DNA of 64,000 nucleotides from Thermothelomyces thermophilus ATCC 42464 (taxonomy: Eukaryota; Ascomycota; Sordariomycetes; Sordariales; Chaetomiaceae). Below are positions 11,613 to 24,722 of the stretch, piece after piece. Each line of letters opens with the position of its first letter. The first letter of the stretch is position 1. The notes under the pieces are model-generated. The model saw only the letters and a program-made list of their open reading frames with translations, searched no databases and had not been told where the DNA came from. The DNA lies in the NCBI RefSeq assembly GCF_000226095.1, contig NC_016474.1, forward strand, positions 2,604,001 to 2,668,000, read 5' to 3'. Position numbers and translations under genes: made by a program.

Positions 11613-14600
11613 AGGTTGCAGAGCAGACGACAATGAGACAGCACAGACGCTAGCAGCAACACGGACGAGAAACTCAGATCCGCTCTCCGCCTAGATCCTT
11701 TTTCGTCTTTGTGTAATACTGGGGTTAGGGAATTGGGGCAACGCAGGTCTCGGCGGCATTGCATATTCGGCGTCGGATGGACACAATCAATGGATTTCTG
11801 ATGAGGCGGCGAGCAAGTTGGCTGGAAAAGGGTGTAGGGTCTGCGGATATGAGAAACCGATCTTGACACTGAGCCCACCAGAAGTCCTGGGGAGCGATGA
11901 GGCGGAGGGTAAAAGTGTACCATCCCTTCAGATCCTGCACATTCACCGGGGCGTGGGAAAGATGGGGCCAAGCAGGCAAAAATTCCCGACTCGATAAGAG
12001 GGAGACGTCGCGAAAAGAGACGCGGCCAGACCGTAAAGACATGAATTGACATATTTTGCACTGAGCGCCGGCCACCCTCCTACCTCGTGCCCGCAGGCGG
12101 CAAGCCCCATCGACCCGTCACGATCGGGGCACTTCCGGTGCCCGTCCGCGGAAGAAGGCGGGAGGTGCTGATCCCGTCTACCACCATTACTGCAAGCAAG
12201 CACTTGCAGTGCGTACACGCAATGCACGTGTAACCCGCTCAGATACGACCATGGCGCCCATGTCTGTACGCGGTTCGGAACGTGTTGTACGCACAGGGAC
12301 AATTGTTACGAGGCCCGGCAGAGGGAAGAGCCAAGATAACCAAGGACGGAGAACGCCGGCGCAAGCACCCTGTTGTGGTCCGTGCTTTCCGAGTAACTAG
12401 TTGTCAACTGCCAGTGCGTTGTTTCCGTGGTTTATTACTTCGTAGGACCAAGGCCCAAGCGAAACCGGCCCCCCACCCCTTTTCCTTCCAAGCCGGATGG
12501 ATATGCGGACGACACGGTATGGAGTATGGTCGAGGTTTCAACTTCAGGGTTAGCAAGGGGATATTCTCCGCCTTGGGCCTTACGCTACGCTAGTGTATGT
12601 CTGTACTGTATGTATGTATGTATGTACATACAATGGTTCCGTCCGGCTCCTGGATCCGTTGCCCGAAAGAGACAAACTTGGCTCTCTGACACTACGTTGT
12701 GCTGGGAGGCCTCCGACAGGATCCCGGGAGAGGACTGATGGTCTTCCAGGTGGTGTGATGGCTCGAGCACTTACTTGGTTTTCCGTGACTAAACCTCCCG
12801 ACCAGACGGGCACTTGGCAAAGGGCGCAGGACCGTCCTGGTTCGGTGCTCTCGCTGATGGTTGATGCGCGGGGTCGTTGCAGCGTGCAGGCTTGCGGCTG
12901 CGGGCATGGAAGTCAGCCCCCATCGGCGTGTTTGCAGAAGCAAGCATACACACTGCTGCGCGCGCCGGAGGTCGTGTCGTGTGTGGGTTGCACCATCGGC
13001 ACGAATATGGGAAATATATTGATGCATGCCGGATGTGGGCAAGGTATGGTCGTCGAAAGGGGCAGGGCTTCTATAGAACCCATACTTGCACGTTGAGCAC
13101 AGGTGCGTGTCTGTAGTTTAAATCCGTACATACATGCATGTCTGGCCAGGATGGCGGGCCTCGGGTCACATATCTGGAATCATCTCGGTGATTCATCAAA
13201 CCTGCCTATTTCTCGAGTCTGTGATACATGAGATGGGCGTGGGTGGATCTCGCTGCGGTGTTGAGCACAGGGAGCTACTTTTGTGGTCCGGAGGTACCGC
13301 GGAGCTAGCGTATGTAATCCGTAGACCGGTCGAATACTCTCGCTATCGACTCGGTCCCTCCATCGGTACTGCAGGCGAGACAGGCGCATCTCACCACCTT
13401 TCCCACTCGCACTCCGCTGACCGCCGCCCGACCAGTCATTCGGCATCAGGACAGGGCTGCTGCCTTGTCCTTAATAACCCCACTACGCAGCGGGGCAACC
13501 ATCTTGGCGGAACTGTGGAAGCCGAACCCTGTCGCTCCTTAGTTAGGAGCCAAGCTCGGCGGGGCCGACCTGCGAGGTGAGCATTGGGTCCATGGGTGCC
13601 GCCCGTCATGAACTGAATCACGACGAACCTCCCGCGCCTTCTATTCCACCAGCGCCAGCTAATCACTGGGCGGAGGTGACCTAAAAACTGCGTCAGTCTG
13701 TTCTCGTGCAGACGCACCAGCGGCTCGACTGAGCGAGGATGGTGCCGGGCGGTCAGCATCTGTGCAAGCTGTTCACCGACACTATTATTCCGTAGAACCG
13801 AGCCCGAGCAGTGGGTTGCCAAGGCCCTATCACTGAAGCTTAGCCTGTCGTACCTCGCCATGTTGTGCACAACGCAGTACAGGTTATCCTGTGCTGGCGC
13901 TGCGTTGGTGGTTCGGGGCAAACAACTCGCGGCACGGGACGTAGTGTTGTTGCGAACGTGTGATTGCAGAAAAATGGATATCAACAGTGCGTCTGGATGT
14001 TGTACAGTAAGTACGAGTACATACTAGTATGGGGGTCCAGGGGCCACTCCGAGTTGCTTGTGCGATCGGCTGTCGGGCCGTTCATTGCTCGTGGCACTGT
14101 TTGGCGCCCGCTGATCGCCGCTTTACCTAACCCGGACGGCCTGTACTATAGTGTAGGCAGTGCTGAACGTACTGCGTATGGGCACAGGGAGTGCCTGAGA
14201 AATCGCAGTGTATCCGCACAGTACGGTACGGGACTTCCTGTATGTACATACATACAGTACAGTACCTTCACATGCTGTGTGAGGAACTGGAGTAGTAAGG
14301 TGGTCTCGGGAAGACATACTCATGGTACACGTTCGAGACGTGGTAGGATTCCTCGACTGGGTAATAAAAAAAACTAAACCAGAAGATCCACTCTACGGAT
14401 TAGTGTAAGTTGGCTACTCATCATGAACGTTGCGGTCTGCGGGGCCACTAATGGGCGGCTCGCTCATTGCCGCAGCCGTGGTGCCGTTGAGCCTCCAGCC
14501 TCCGATTTTGCAGGGTTGGAGTGTAGCACCCGCCTGCCGCCAAGATCTACGGCGAAAATACGGCGTACACTATGCAAGAGCGTAACTCGGTACCTAGGTA

Positions 14601-15381
14601 CCTATGTATGTACATACATAGGTACATACCTTACATACGGTACAATACATGCATCCGTAGGTGACACTACTCGTAGTGTATACACTGCGTCGAAACTCCG
14701 CTAGTGACTCCCTGGAAGCTCGAGCCGCGATATCTGGGCGCATGATGACTCTTGCCTCAGCAGCGACCAGGTGCGGGCAGCCAAGCGTCAAGCTAACTAC
14801 AAGTACCTTGGGTTTGATATTTTCGGTTCCCTGCCAGTTGGGGTCTTGCCCTTGTCCCAGGCTGCCCCGAGAGAACGGAGTATTTGTCCGAACTGTTGCC
14901 CCATCAATTCGTCTTTGGCCTGCCTTTTTGCCTGGTGCCATCAGCCAAGCCAAGCCCAGAGCTGCTTCAGCTTTAACGCGTTGCCGCCCCGCAGGTGAAA
15001 GCTCCTTCCAAGAACCAAACACAACTACAAGAAAGATTTTGGCTCGCACCTGCCGCGGTCTTCACGATCAACTCTTGCTCCATTTTATTCCATCGACGGG
15101 AGAAACTGGTCACAGTGTTTTCGTTGCCTGCAGCCCATCGGGCGCTCGCCTTCGATAATCTTGGACCCTCAGCGACCAGAGACGCTCCTGCGAGATACGC
15201 GCTGTCTTTTCGGTTCCGTATCGCCACCAGGCGCCCAGGCGCCAGCTTCCAGCACGCGCCTGGCCGGAACCCCATGCAAGTTGTCGCAGGATAGCCTTTG
15301 CTGGCCTCTCTGCGAGGCCGAACGAGCACTGGCAAGGTTTTCTTTGAGAGCGACCCGATCTACAAGCGATTCCATCTCACG
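11613..15381. other. 3.8-kb gene-poor interval with dispersed short repeats
   Basis: I found no gene that can be supported here. Several open frames of 100-180 codons overlap on both strands (for example 13436-13984 minus, 14661-15158 plus) but none resembles a known family, none shows intron-exon structure, and their codon composition is not biased. The exact palindrome TATGTACATA occurs at 12621, 14241 and 14607, embedded in longer ATGT/TACC microsatellite-like runs. Composition is near 50% GC, so this is not RIP-altered. The last few hundred bases are the promoter of the stress-protein gene. Confidence 0.5.
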
Positions 15382-17946
15382 ATGGCTATGACCGCCGACA
15401 ATGTAGACCGTCTACTAACTTCACCTTCCGCCGCCGCCAAAAGCCCCGACTCCGATGGATCTCCGGGCACAGTCACTCCCTCGGTAGCTGCCGACTACTT
15501 CTCGGCCAACCCCCGTGCGAACGGTGACTCGAAGCTCAGGGAGCCATCTCGGCTGTTCGCCTCTGCATCGACTGATGTCAGCACCACCACGCTGGCGTCC
15601 ATTTCTGAAGAGGACCACGTGGAAGGTTCGCGGCATTCCTCTAACAATAGCAGCCGGCCCTCTGTCGAACAGAGGAAGTCCTCGTCCACATCTGTAACCT
15701 TTCGGCCGCCACGAAACCCGTCACTCCCCCAAGGTCACCCGCGCAAAACAGATAACCGGCGGCTACGAGAATCGTCGCCTTCACCAGTTAGGTGAGTGGT
15801 CGAGCCTATTCTTAGCAACCTTTCCTTCCAACATCCTGTTGCAACATAGCCCTATTCTAGTTGCGCCACACCCGTACAGCCCATCATGAACCTGATGGTG
15901 CTGTCTGAGAGGTCTGATCTCGCTGCGAACTACCTAGCCGTCGCACGGAAGACTGCTCGCTCTCGCGGCGTTGCCTCCGCTGCGAGCTGACCGCCCCGGT
16001 TTGCATGGCGAGTGCTGTGCAGCCGTGAGGTCCAGGATGTGATACCCAAGGGCATGGTGGTTCCCATACCCGGTGCGGCTGCCAGCCTGTCGACGTTGTC
16101 ACCAAGCTTCCTTTGGAGGAGGGATCTTGCTGGTTGCATCGGCAGATGCACCAAGACTTCCCCGCACTCACGGGTCCACCCTAAGGGGAAGTCACGGCCC
16201 TGTCCGCTGTTCAAGGGATCGTCCGCGTGAGAAGCCGGAGCAAAGAAACAGAACGGCAGCCCGTCATGGCTACCCATGGCACCTTTGGAGGCATGCTCGA
16301 GGAACTCGAGCGCATCATGGGAGGAGGATTGCAGAGCTCGGGCTCGCTGACGACCTAGAGCTCCTCCCTCCTCAATCTGACCCCGCAACCCCACCAACCG
16401 GCTGGATCTGGCTCGGCGATGTCATGCTATCGCCAATTTCGTCAGCTAGGCCGGCTAGAAGCGTCCCCTCTGCCCGCAAATAGCCATATTTTCTTCGCTT
16501 GGGCTTGTGGCTGTGTCGAAAGGTCGATAGCGCAGTCGCTTCAGCGCATGTGCAACCATCGGTCATTGCCGTTCTCGCCCCGTCATCCTCCGTCCTGTTC
16601 GAAGCTTGATCATGACGAGAGTTTTGGAAATTATTCCCTCATAACCCATTACTTGATCGCGCACTTTCCCCGACGTCATCCCGGTTCAAGTCTGTCAGCT
16701 GTCACTGGGTGCCGCGGACTCTTCTGCAATACTTGAAGTCGTCGTACATTTTTGAGCCTTTCAGTTTCAAGCATGACCACACTAACAATGAACCCACCCT
16801 CCCCTCGCAGGTTCGAGCGACATGTTGGGTTCGACAACCTCCCCATCGGGGAGGCCACGAAAAACAATCCCTCGTCGTTGAGCCTGCAAGCGAGGCACCA
16901 GGGATACCGCCCGTCGCGAAGGTCGCGCACGTTCATGATTGGAGTGGACGAGCACAGCTATTCCCAGTATGCACTGGTTTGGTTGCTCAATAACATGGTG
17001 GACGATGGCGACGAGGTTATCTGCGTGAGGGTCCTAGAGAGCCCGGTCCGTCCTGACAAAAATTACCTCGAGGACGCGAAGAAGCTGCTGGAGACAATCA
17101 AGTCCAAGAATGAGCTGAATAAGGCCATCAGCATCACGCTGGAGTACTCGGTTGGGAAACTCCATGACACATTCCAGCAGTTGGTACGTCTTCTTGACGG
17201 CTGTAGAGTGTTGGCGAATCGGACGCTGACGGCGAGACCAGCTCGCGATCTACAACCCGTCAATGCTTGTGGTCGGCACTAAGGGACGGACGCTGGGAGG
17301 AATTCAGGGATTGATGAATGCGCGGAACTCGTTCTCCAAGTATTGCCTCCAGTACAGCCCTATCCCGGTTGTGGTGGTCAGGCCAGACGATAAGCGACTC
17401 AAGAAGAAGGAGAAACGCTCGCAAGACCCGACGCGGCAGAGTTACGCCGCCATGCTCGCGTATAACTCGGGAAAGCACGAGGCCGATAGCGATACCGGCA
17501 GTGTTTATGAGTTCGAGCGCAGCATTTCGGCAGACGAGGAGGCGCATCAGGTCGCCGCGGCCATCGGGCTTCCTGCGAGGTTTGATCCCACGATCAAGCC
17601 GTGCGTTCCCCGCAACGCGCGCAATCGACGGGCCTCGCCACTGGGTCTTTCCTCGGAGAGGACAGCATCGCTCTCTCCGCCGCCGACTCCACCCGCTGCC
17701 GAGAGTGGAGAGGAAGAAAGCGGGGATGACGACGATGAGTTCGAGGTCGAGGCCGTATCTGGCGAGCAACTCGCTGCGCCAGCGCGGAAACAGACGGGGC
17801 TTGAAGAGCAGAAGGAGCGACTCCACGCTATGGAAGTAGGCGAAGCCGCTGCCTTGCTCAAGTCGGGTCAGTCAAAGGAGCTTGAGGAAGACGAAGACGA
17901 CGACGAGTCGCAGGACAAGGCGCCGGAAGACCCGTCTGACTCATAG
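15382..17946 (+). CDS. Universal stress protein (UspA-domain) with disordered flanks
   Basis: Fungal UspA-domain protein of 495 residues; USP domains bind ATP or act as dimeric stress-response modules, but the exact role of this long fungal type is not settled. Exons 15382-15791, 16811-17183 and 17242-17946 join in frame. Residues 1-136 are Ser/Pro-rich and disordered; the USP domain runs from about 172 to 300, from SRTFMIGVDEHSYSQYALVW to VVGTKGRTLGG and YCLQYSPIPVVVVRP, the last two forming the GxxG and C-terminal strand of the nucleotide site. The tail (300-495) is acidic and disordered. The first intron is 1,019 nt, about ten times the normal size here; the join AG|G restores RFERHVGFDN, well conserved in relatives. 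An alternative start two codons downstream (15388) is possible. Confidence 0.85.
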
Positions 17947-18532
17947 GAGGACTTTGGGCTCGGCGTTCTAGGCGGCGACGACTGAATATTAGGTGGTATG
18001 GAGCATGTACACGACTTACGTAGTACTAGTAGTTCAATGTGCGTGTTTTCAACACTAGACTGTCAAGGGTTAGGGTATTGGCTAGGAGGGGGAGCAGCGG
18101 CGGAAAGCGAAATTCGCGGACGGAGCTCCTACCTTAGGTACTCAGTATCCGTACTCCGTAATCTGTACTCGCACGGAACACTCGTTTCAAATGGGAAAGG
18201 TACACTACGGTGTGCACGGATTATGCGGTGAAATTTGAACTTACTACCTACCATACGGAAATACCGGGTATGGTGTACACTACTTTGCGCACATCAGTGT
18301 GGGTCCGTAATTGTATTTTACTCGAATGTTCTGTATTTCGTACAGAGTATGGAGTACGGAGTACGGGAGGACTGCGGTCGAGAACTCCGGATTACGCGCA
18401 CAGACTCTCTGTACGAAGACGCGACTTCCTCGTGCGTGACGCGACGACAATTGGTGCTATCTCGGCTCAATCTAGGGCAGCCATTTCACAAGAACACCAG
18501 CTGATTGCCCACTGTACCAGCTGCCACCCTGT
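17947..18532. other. Intergenic, with TACGGAGTA repeats
   Basis: Terminator of the stress-protein gene and promoter of the helicase gene. TACTCCGTA at 18152-18160 and its reverse complement at 18355-18363 form a spaced inverted pair, and other near copies surround them. Nothing coding is supported. Confidence 0.6.
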
Positions 18533-21190
18533 ATGACCGGGATCTCCGGCCTGGCCCTGCGTCGAGCTGTCGTGTTTCTCGATAGGACCATCTCGAGTCG
18601 TTTTGGCCGAGCAAATGTACACACTGTCGGAGTGATCAATTCTCCTCATCTGCGTCCAATGTTCAGCAGGGCAGTCGAGGCCAACAAGGCCGCCGTGTAC
18701 AAGCAGCCATCGCTTGCGAAACAGTTGTTCCCCTCGAGCAGCCCATCGACCGCACCGAAGAAGCATGCAGAGAATAATACCATTGACAACATGTTGAGCA
18801 AGAAGCGCCCATCAGCAGCCTATGGCGGCTCGGTGAGAACCGCGGCGAGCACAAAACCGCTGCAATCCCGTCCGGTTAACGTCCCGGCGTCTGGTCCTCG
18901 CATCATCAGCAAGTCGTTTGCGTCGCTCTACAACAACTCAGATTCCTTCAAGGAAGAGCGCGAGCTTCTCCCGCCTCCCAGCAACGCGGCACAAACGAGC
19001 GACATTGCAGCCGTCCCATTGTACGACTCGGACTTTTCTGACGACATTGACCTCGAGGCCGAGTGTGTCCTGCCCACGCTTCCGCGCCAACAGCCACCGG
19101 CGACGCCAAAAGAGCAGGATGCGGCTCCTCCAGCTACCAATACAAGTGTGCTCTCCTGGTCACAGTCCTCCCCGTCACACCTTCAACCCCCGGCCTCTCG
19201 GCCTGCACCGCCTCCGCAGCACGCCATCAAGCGGGCTTCGCCGACGGATGATGGGCCGGCTCCTGCGGCGGCGAAGAAGCCAAAGCGGGAGCTACCCAGA
19301 AACTGGTCAAAGAAAGCAGCGCCAGAGGATGAAAATGCTGGAGGTGGTGATGGGCACGGGGCCGCTGCGGTCGCGCCAGCACCCAAGTCGAAAGGGGATG
19401 CCCTCTGGAATACTACTGCCAGCGCCGTAAAGGCCCAGAAGAAGCAGTTGAAAACACAGCTCAAGGAGTCTGGGAAAACGGAGACGTCTGCGCCGGACAT
19501 GCAAGAAACTTTCAAGACGCACATGGCTAGGACGTCAGCCATCACGCTCAGCAGTGAACAGCGCTATGTTATGAATCTTGTCGTGGAAAAGGGACAGAGC
19601 GTCTTCTTCACCGGTCCCGCCGGTACAGGCAAGTCTGTGCTCATGCGGGCCATCATTCAGGAACTCAAGAAGAAGTACGCCAGAGACCCCGAGCGGGTCG
19701 CCGTTACGGCCTCGACCGGCCTGGCCGCTTGCAACATCGGCGGCATGACCCTCCACAGTTTTGCCGGGATCGGCCTCGGCAAAGAGGACACCAACATCTT
19801 GGTCAAGAAGATCAGGCGAAATCCCAAGGCGAAAAACCGGTGGCTCAAGACCAAAGTTCTCATCATCGATGAGGTCTCCATGGTTGACGGAGAGCTCTTC
19901 GACAAGCTGTCCCAGATTGGCAGGATCATACGTAACAATGGGCGCCCCTGGGGCGGCATCCAGTTAGTCATCACTGGCGACTTCTTCCAGCTTCCCCCGG
20001 TCCCGGAAGGCGGCAAACAGAGAGAGTCCAAGTTCGCATTCGACGCGGCGACATGGAACATGTCGATCGACCATACCATTGGCTTGACTGAGGTCTTCCG
20101 ACAACGAGATCCCGGTAGGCCGCACCGTGACAGACCGAAGGGGGGTGACCTCGCGCGCTGACGACCTTTTAGAATTTGCTGCAATGCTGAACGAGATGCG
20201 CTTGGGGAGAATCAGCGACCAGACAGTCCGGAGCTTCCAAGAGCTCAGCCGGCCACTCACCTTCAACGACGGGTTAGAAGTAACCGAATTGTCAGTTTCT
20301 AGAGCCGAGATTCCGTACCGTGGTCGCTGTGCTGACAACGTTTTATAAGGTTTCCAACTAGGAACGAGGTTGAGTCCTCGAACCAGCGGCGTCTGAGGGC
20401 CTTGACTGGGAAGACCTACCGCTACGACGCCGTGGACGCAGGCGACGAGAAGGTCCGGGACAAGCTGCTGGCAAACATGATGGCGCCGGCAACCCTCGAG
20501 CTGAAGAAGGGCGCCCAGGTCATGCTGATCAAGAACATGGATGATACCCTCGTAAACGGCTCGCTGGGGACCGTTGTTAAGTTCATGTCACAGGCCACGT
20601 TTGAGATCAGGGGCGGCGAAGACGACTCCGAAGAGGAGTCGGATGCGAAGAGGCGAGCACGGGCATTCAACAAGGCCCTTGCCGAAGCGTCCAAGGGCGA
20701 CAACACGGAATACCCGGTGGTCTGCTTCCACGCTGTCGACGGCACCCAACGACAGATTCTCTGCGTCCCCGAAGACTGGAAGGTAGAGCTCCCGACGGGC
20801 GAGGTACAGGCCTCCCGCAAGCAGCTCCCCCTAATCCTGGCGTGGGCCCTGTCGATCCACAAGGCCCAAGGACAGACGCTGGAGCGGGTCAAGGTCGACC
20901 TCGGCAAGGTCTTCGAAAAGGGACAGGCCTACGTCGCTCTCAGCCGTGCCACGACGAAGCAGGGCCTTCAAGTGCTGAACTTCCAAAAATCCAAGGTGAT
21001 GGCCCACTCGCGCGTGGTCGAGTTCTACAATAAGCTCTATAGTGCCGAGGCGGCCATGAAGAAGAAGGCGGCCGGGTCAATCACAAACTATACGGTCAAG
21101 CAACCGGCAGCTGCCGCGGGATCGGCTCAGAATCCTGTCGATGTGCTTGACGATGAAGAGGAGGAGGCGGCTATGGCGGCGTACGGTTGA
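18533..21190 (+). CDS. PIF1: PIF1-family 5'-3' DNA helicase
   Basis: Superfamily 1B helicase that unwinds G-quadruplexes and RNA-DNA hybrids, restrains telomerase and maintains mitochondrial DNA. Exons 18533-20114, 20173-20290 and 20350-21190 give 846 residues. Residues 1-340 are disordered and basic; then come the Q-like motif, Walker [11 protein letters not shown] near 359-368, the AST(G) motif, Walker [10 protein letters not shown] near 442-450, [19 protein letters not shown] across intron 1, and the late motif [15 protein letters not shown] near 733-747 with AYVALSRAT. The C terminus ends in an acidic patch. Two in-frame starts are plausible: the first ATG adds 42 residues rich in Arg and hydrophobics with no acidic residue before Asp17, resembling a mitochondrial presequence; the second (18659) begins [17 protein letters not shown], like nuclear forms. 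Neither has a purine at -3. Confidence 0.93.
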
Positions 21191-22238
21191 TGGCAGCGCA
21201 TGACGGGGCAAAGGTCGTTGGTGTTGATGCATGACACGATGAAGCGCGTTTAGTGAGGCGTTTGGGGGGCCCATTGGCAGGCAGCCAATCTTTTTCTTTT
21301 TTTTTCTTTTTCTTTTTCTTTTTCTTTTTCTCTGCAGGCATACTCTCCTCACAATTGCCCTTCGAGTACCCCGCTACAATGGGCGCTACTCCTTTGTCGT
21401 ATGGGCGGATGGTGGGTTCGTGGCTTGACAGATGAGGGGGGAAAGAGAGAGAATGTCAGGCTGGGCGACCAGCGCAGTACTTCTTAAAGCTGCCCCTGCA
21501 TGCAGGAGCAGGAACATATGCTGCCAACTTCCAGGCCACAGCAGACCGATTGTAAAGCGCGAGTTTTGCTCTGGTGCCCGAGATGATTGCGGGCAATCCT
21601 CGGGTGTTTGTTCCCCCTTCGGAGCAGACTCTGCTTGCTACGATATGGGGATACGCTCCTGGCGTGCACAACCGTAGGTGCAATGGAGTGCTCGGCAATC
21701 CGCACTGAAAACACGGAGCACAAGATGCAGAGACAACGTTTTTGGAGTGTACTTTATAGTTACACCTACCATGTACGTAAGCTACCTTATATATCTCTCT
21801 TTTGCGTGTTATAGGTACTTGTACATAGGTACAACTACCTTGGGGATACATGCATTAACTTAGCGTGACACAACACGCAACCCTTTTGGCGCACGTTCTC
21901 GGTCTTGGCGCAGTTTGGCGCAGATCCGCTGCGTATCGATAAGCAAAAGGCTCACGCAAGGCAGGAAAGCACATGGAAAGTTGCAGCGCCATACCTTCTA
22001 TCCAGCTCAACCGCCGTTAGCCCCGCGTCGCGCCTGGTTATCTACTCCGACCCGAGGACCGGGCTGTTTCTGCGCACCTCCTGCCAGTCTGCCAGAGGTG
22101 CGATCTCTCCCTGCGGCAACGATTTTCTTGCACCGAGCAGGCGAATCAACCCAATTCCTGCTCCGCGGCAGTCCAGCGCCATCCAGTTTCCCCTCCCCCC
22201 CCCCAAAAAAAAAAGACGCCACCCGAACTCTTGTCGCC
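21191..22238. other. Intergenic, pyrimidine microsatellite
   Basis: Holds a T-rich (CTTTTT)n-type run at about 21291-21331 and a set of TACC/GTAC short repeats near 21770-21850. The last 300 bases include an A10 run just upstream of the EDC3 start. No gene is supported. Confidence 0.6.
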
Positions 22239-24722
22239 ATGGCTTCGGAATTCATCGGTCTTCTGATGATGGTAACGATGCGCGGCACGCCGCCGATGCT
22301 TCTCAAGGGCACCGTCAGCGCCGTCGAAGCCGGCACCGGCCTGACCCTCAGCAACGGTGAGCCTGCCCCTCCCCCTCCCCCCGTCTTCCTGGTCCGCCCC
22401 TCCTCTTGGCCCGCCTGCTGACTTTCTTCCTACTGGGTAGTCTGGGTCACTAACACCAAGGAGTGGAAGCCGCGCCTTACCATCCCGTCTGAAGACATCG
22501 TCGATCTCTCCGAGCTCCCCAGCGAACCCGTCGCACCGCCCCTCGCCCACGGCGTCCCGGCAAACCCACCTGCCCCGGCCCCGGCCCCTCCCGTTGCCCA
22601 GCAGCCACCGCCTCAACCCGTTTTCGTGGACCCCGCGATCGTGGCTGTGGGAAAGCCTGCTGCCAGCGCATCGTCGTCATCGAGCCGCGCACCCGAACCG
22701 CATCCGCAACCAAATACGAGTGAGAAGCGGGACCCGGGGCCCGGGGTCGTCCCCCCGGTGCAGATACTGAGCGCATCGCGAGAGGTCACGCCCACAAACA
22801 CCGTTGCGGCTTCTCTCAGGGATCTGAAGTTGGACCCCTCCAGCGCGGCCGTCGAGTCCGCCGACGAGGATGGCGCCGACAGAGCTCTGGACTACGGCGA
22901 AGTTACTGCCCAGAAGAAGAAGCGGCGACAACGGAAGCCGGGAAGCGCGAAAACGGCCACGCAGGCGGACTACGGGGCATCGCCGGCGCCTACGGAAAAG
23001 GCGGCGGGGAGAGGAAGAGGCTGGAGGCAGACCCCGATCCTTCAGAGCACGGCGTCTTTCCAGCCGTTCAGCTCTCTGAAACGGAACCGCAAGGGCCGGC
23101 AGATGGCTGATAACGGGTGGGCCTCCGAGGACGTTACCGACGTCCAGGAGATGGGCGATTTCGACTTTGAGGGCGGCCTGGCCAAGTTTGACAAGCAGAA
23201 CCTGTTCGAACAGATGAGGAAAGACGATCTGATCGACGAGGCCGACCGCTTGGTGTCACACAACCGGCTGCCCCGTCCGAAACCGGGGACTGCGGGCGGC
23301 AAGAATCTGCACTATTCAGAAAACGTGTTGGACCTGCCGTCGACGGCCTCGAGAGCAGCCAAGGATAGGCCGGCGTCATCGAAGGAGACGCCAAATGACT
23401 TCTGGAACAGCGAGGCGGATGATGGGCTACCTCACGGCGATCGGCCCAGCACCAGGGACCAGAGCATGGGCAGCCGACAGAGTTCGCGGCGCGGCGGCGA
23501 GGGCAAAAGCGCCGCGGCGGGCAAACGGTCACGATCGCGCAAGGCCCACGAGATGGCCAGGACGGGGTCCGGCCCCGGCAGAGTTGCCTCTGGTGTAAGC
23601 CACTACCGCACCCAGCCTCTCAAGGTGAGCCGGCCGAGCAGCCGGCTTTCGTCGCGCGCCGCGGCCGCTGACAAGAAGAAGCAGCTCTCGACGCCGGCCG
23701 CTCCGCAGGGGCTCTACGCGCTGCCGTCGAACCGGCGGATCGAGCCGGTCTCGGCGCTGCAAATGCTCAACCTGGAGAACATTGCCCATAACGAGATCGG
23801 CCTGACCGAGGAGATGATGACGGAAAACGCCGGCCGGGGTATCGCCGAGGTGACACTGATCGCCCTGGCGGACCCGGCCATCAAGGTGCGGCACGCCGGC
23901 AGCGTCGACCCGGCTACCGGCAACCCGCCGCCGCAGACCGTCGTCGTCCTTGCTGGCAACAACAAGTCCGGCAGCCGCGCCATCGCGGCCGCTCGACACC
24001 TGCGCAACAAGGGCATCAACGTGCTCGTATGCGTGGTGGGCCTCGAGCGCGGCGAGCGAGACCTGTTCGAGGACGTGCAGCAGCAGGTGCGGCTCTACCG
24101 CAACCTCGGCGGGCGCGTCTTCACCAAGAGCGACTTCTTCGAGCACATCCGCAAGATGAGCATCCCCACGCTGACCATCGACACGCCGCGCGCCTCGCTC
24201 GGCAGCCTGGCCAACCCGGCACCCGTCATGCTCATCATCGACGCCCTCTTGGGGCTCGCCATCTCGTTCGAGGAGCTCCGCAACGGCGACCAGGCCACCG
24301 TGTACGAGCTCATCGAGTGGGCCAACCGGAACGAGGCCTTCGTCATGGCCGTCGACGTCCCCTCGGGCCTGGACCCCACCACGGGCAAGGTCAGCGTCGT
24401 GGACGGGAACCGGCTATACGTCAAGCCGAGGCACGTCGTCGCGGTGGGTGCGCCCAAGAGGGGCCTGCTCGAGGCGCTGATCGCCGCGGACGACAACGGC
24501 GACGGGGATACGATCCTGGCCGGCGGGGAGGCACCGGTGCCGGACGACTCGGTGCTCGAGTGGAAGCTCTATCTGGTCGACATGGGGCTGGGGCAGGCGG
24601 TGTGGAAGAAGGCCGGGACCAGGATGAGGAAAGGGGTCGACTTTGGCGAGAAGTGGGTGTTGGAGATGAAGTATCGGGGAATCGTGCCTAGCGATGCCGA
24701 GGAGGAAGAGGAGGTTGTGTGA
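22239..24722 (+). CDS. EDC3: Enhancer of mRNA-decapping protein 3
   Basis: P-body scaffold that binds DCP2 and DDX6/Dhh1 and stimulates decapping in the cytoplasm. Exons 22239-22356 and 22441-24722 give 799 residues. An N-terminal divergent LSm domain (about 1-62, MASEFIGLLMMVTMRG to IPSEDIVDLSEL) is split by the intron, a position that fits the family. After a Pro/Ala-rich linker comes the FDF motif (GDFDFEGGLAKFDK, about 277-330), which contacts the DEAD-box helicase, then a basic low-complexity linker and a C-terminal YjeF_N (Rossmann-like dimerisation) domain from about 467 to the end, with VVVLAGNNKSGSRAIAAARH and VMAVDVPSGLDPTTG. It is longer than the yeast protein because of the linkers. 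The start sits in a good context (GCCATGG). Confidence 0.95.

Noticed and set aside
13436-13984. 182-codon minus-strand frame in the 11.6-15.4-kb gap
   Set aside because: No recognisable domain, no splice structure, and comparable frames overlap it on the other strand; kept only as a question under findings.
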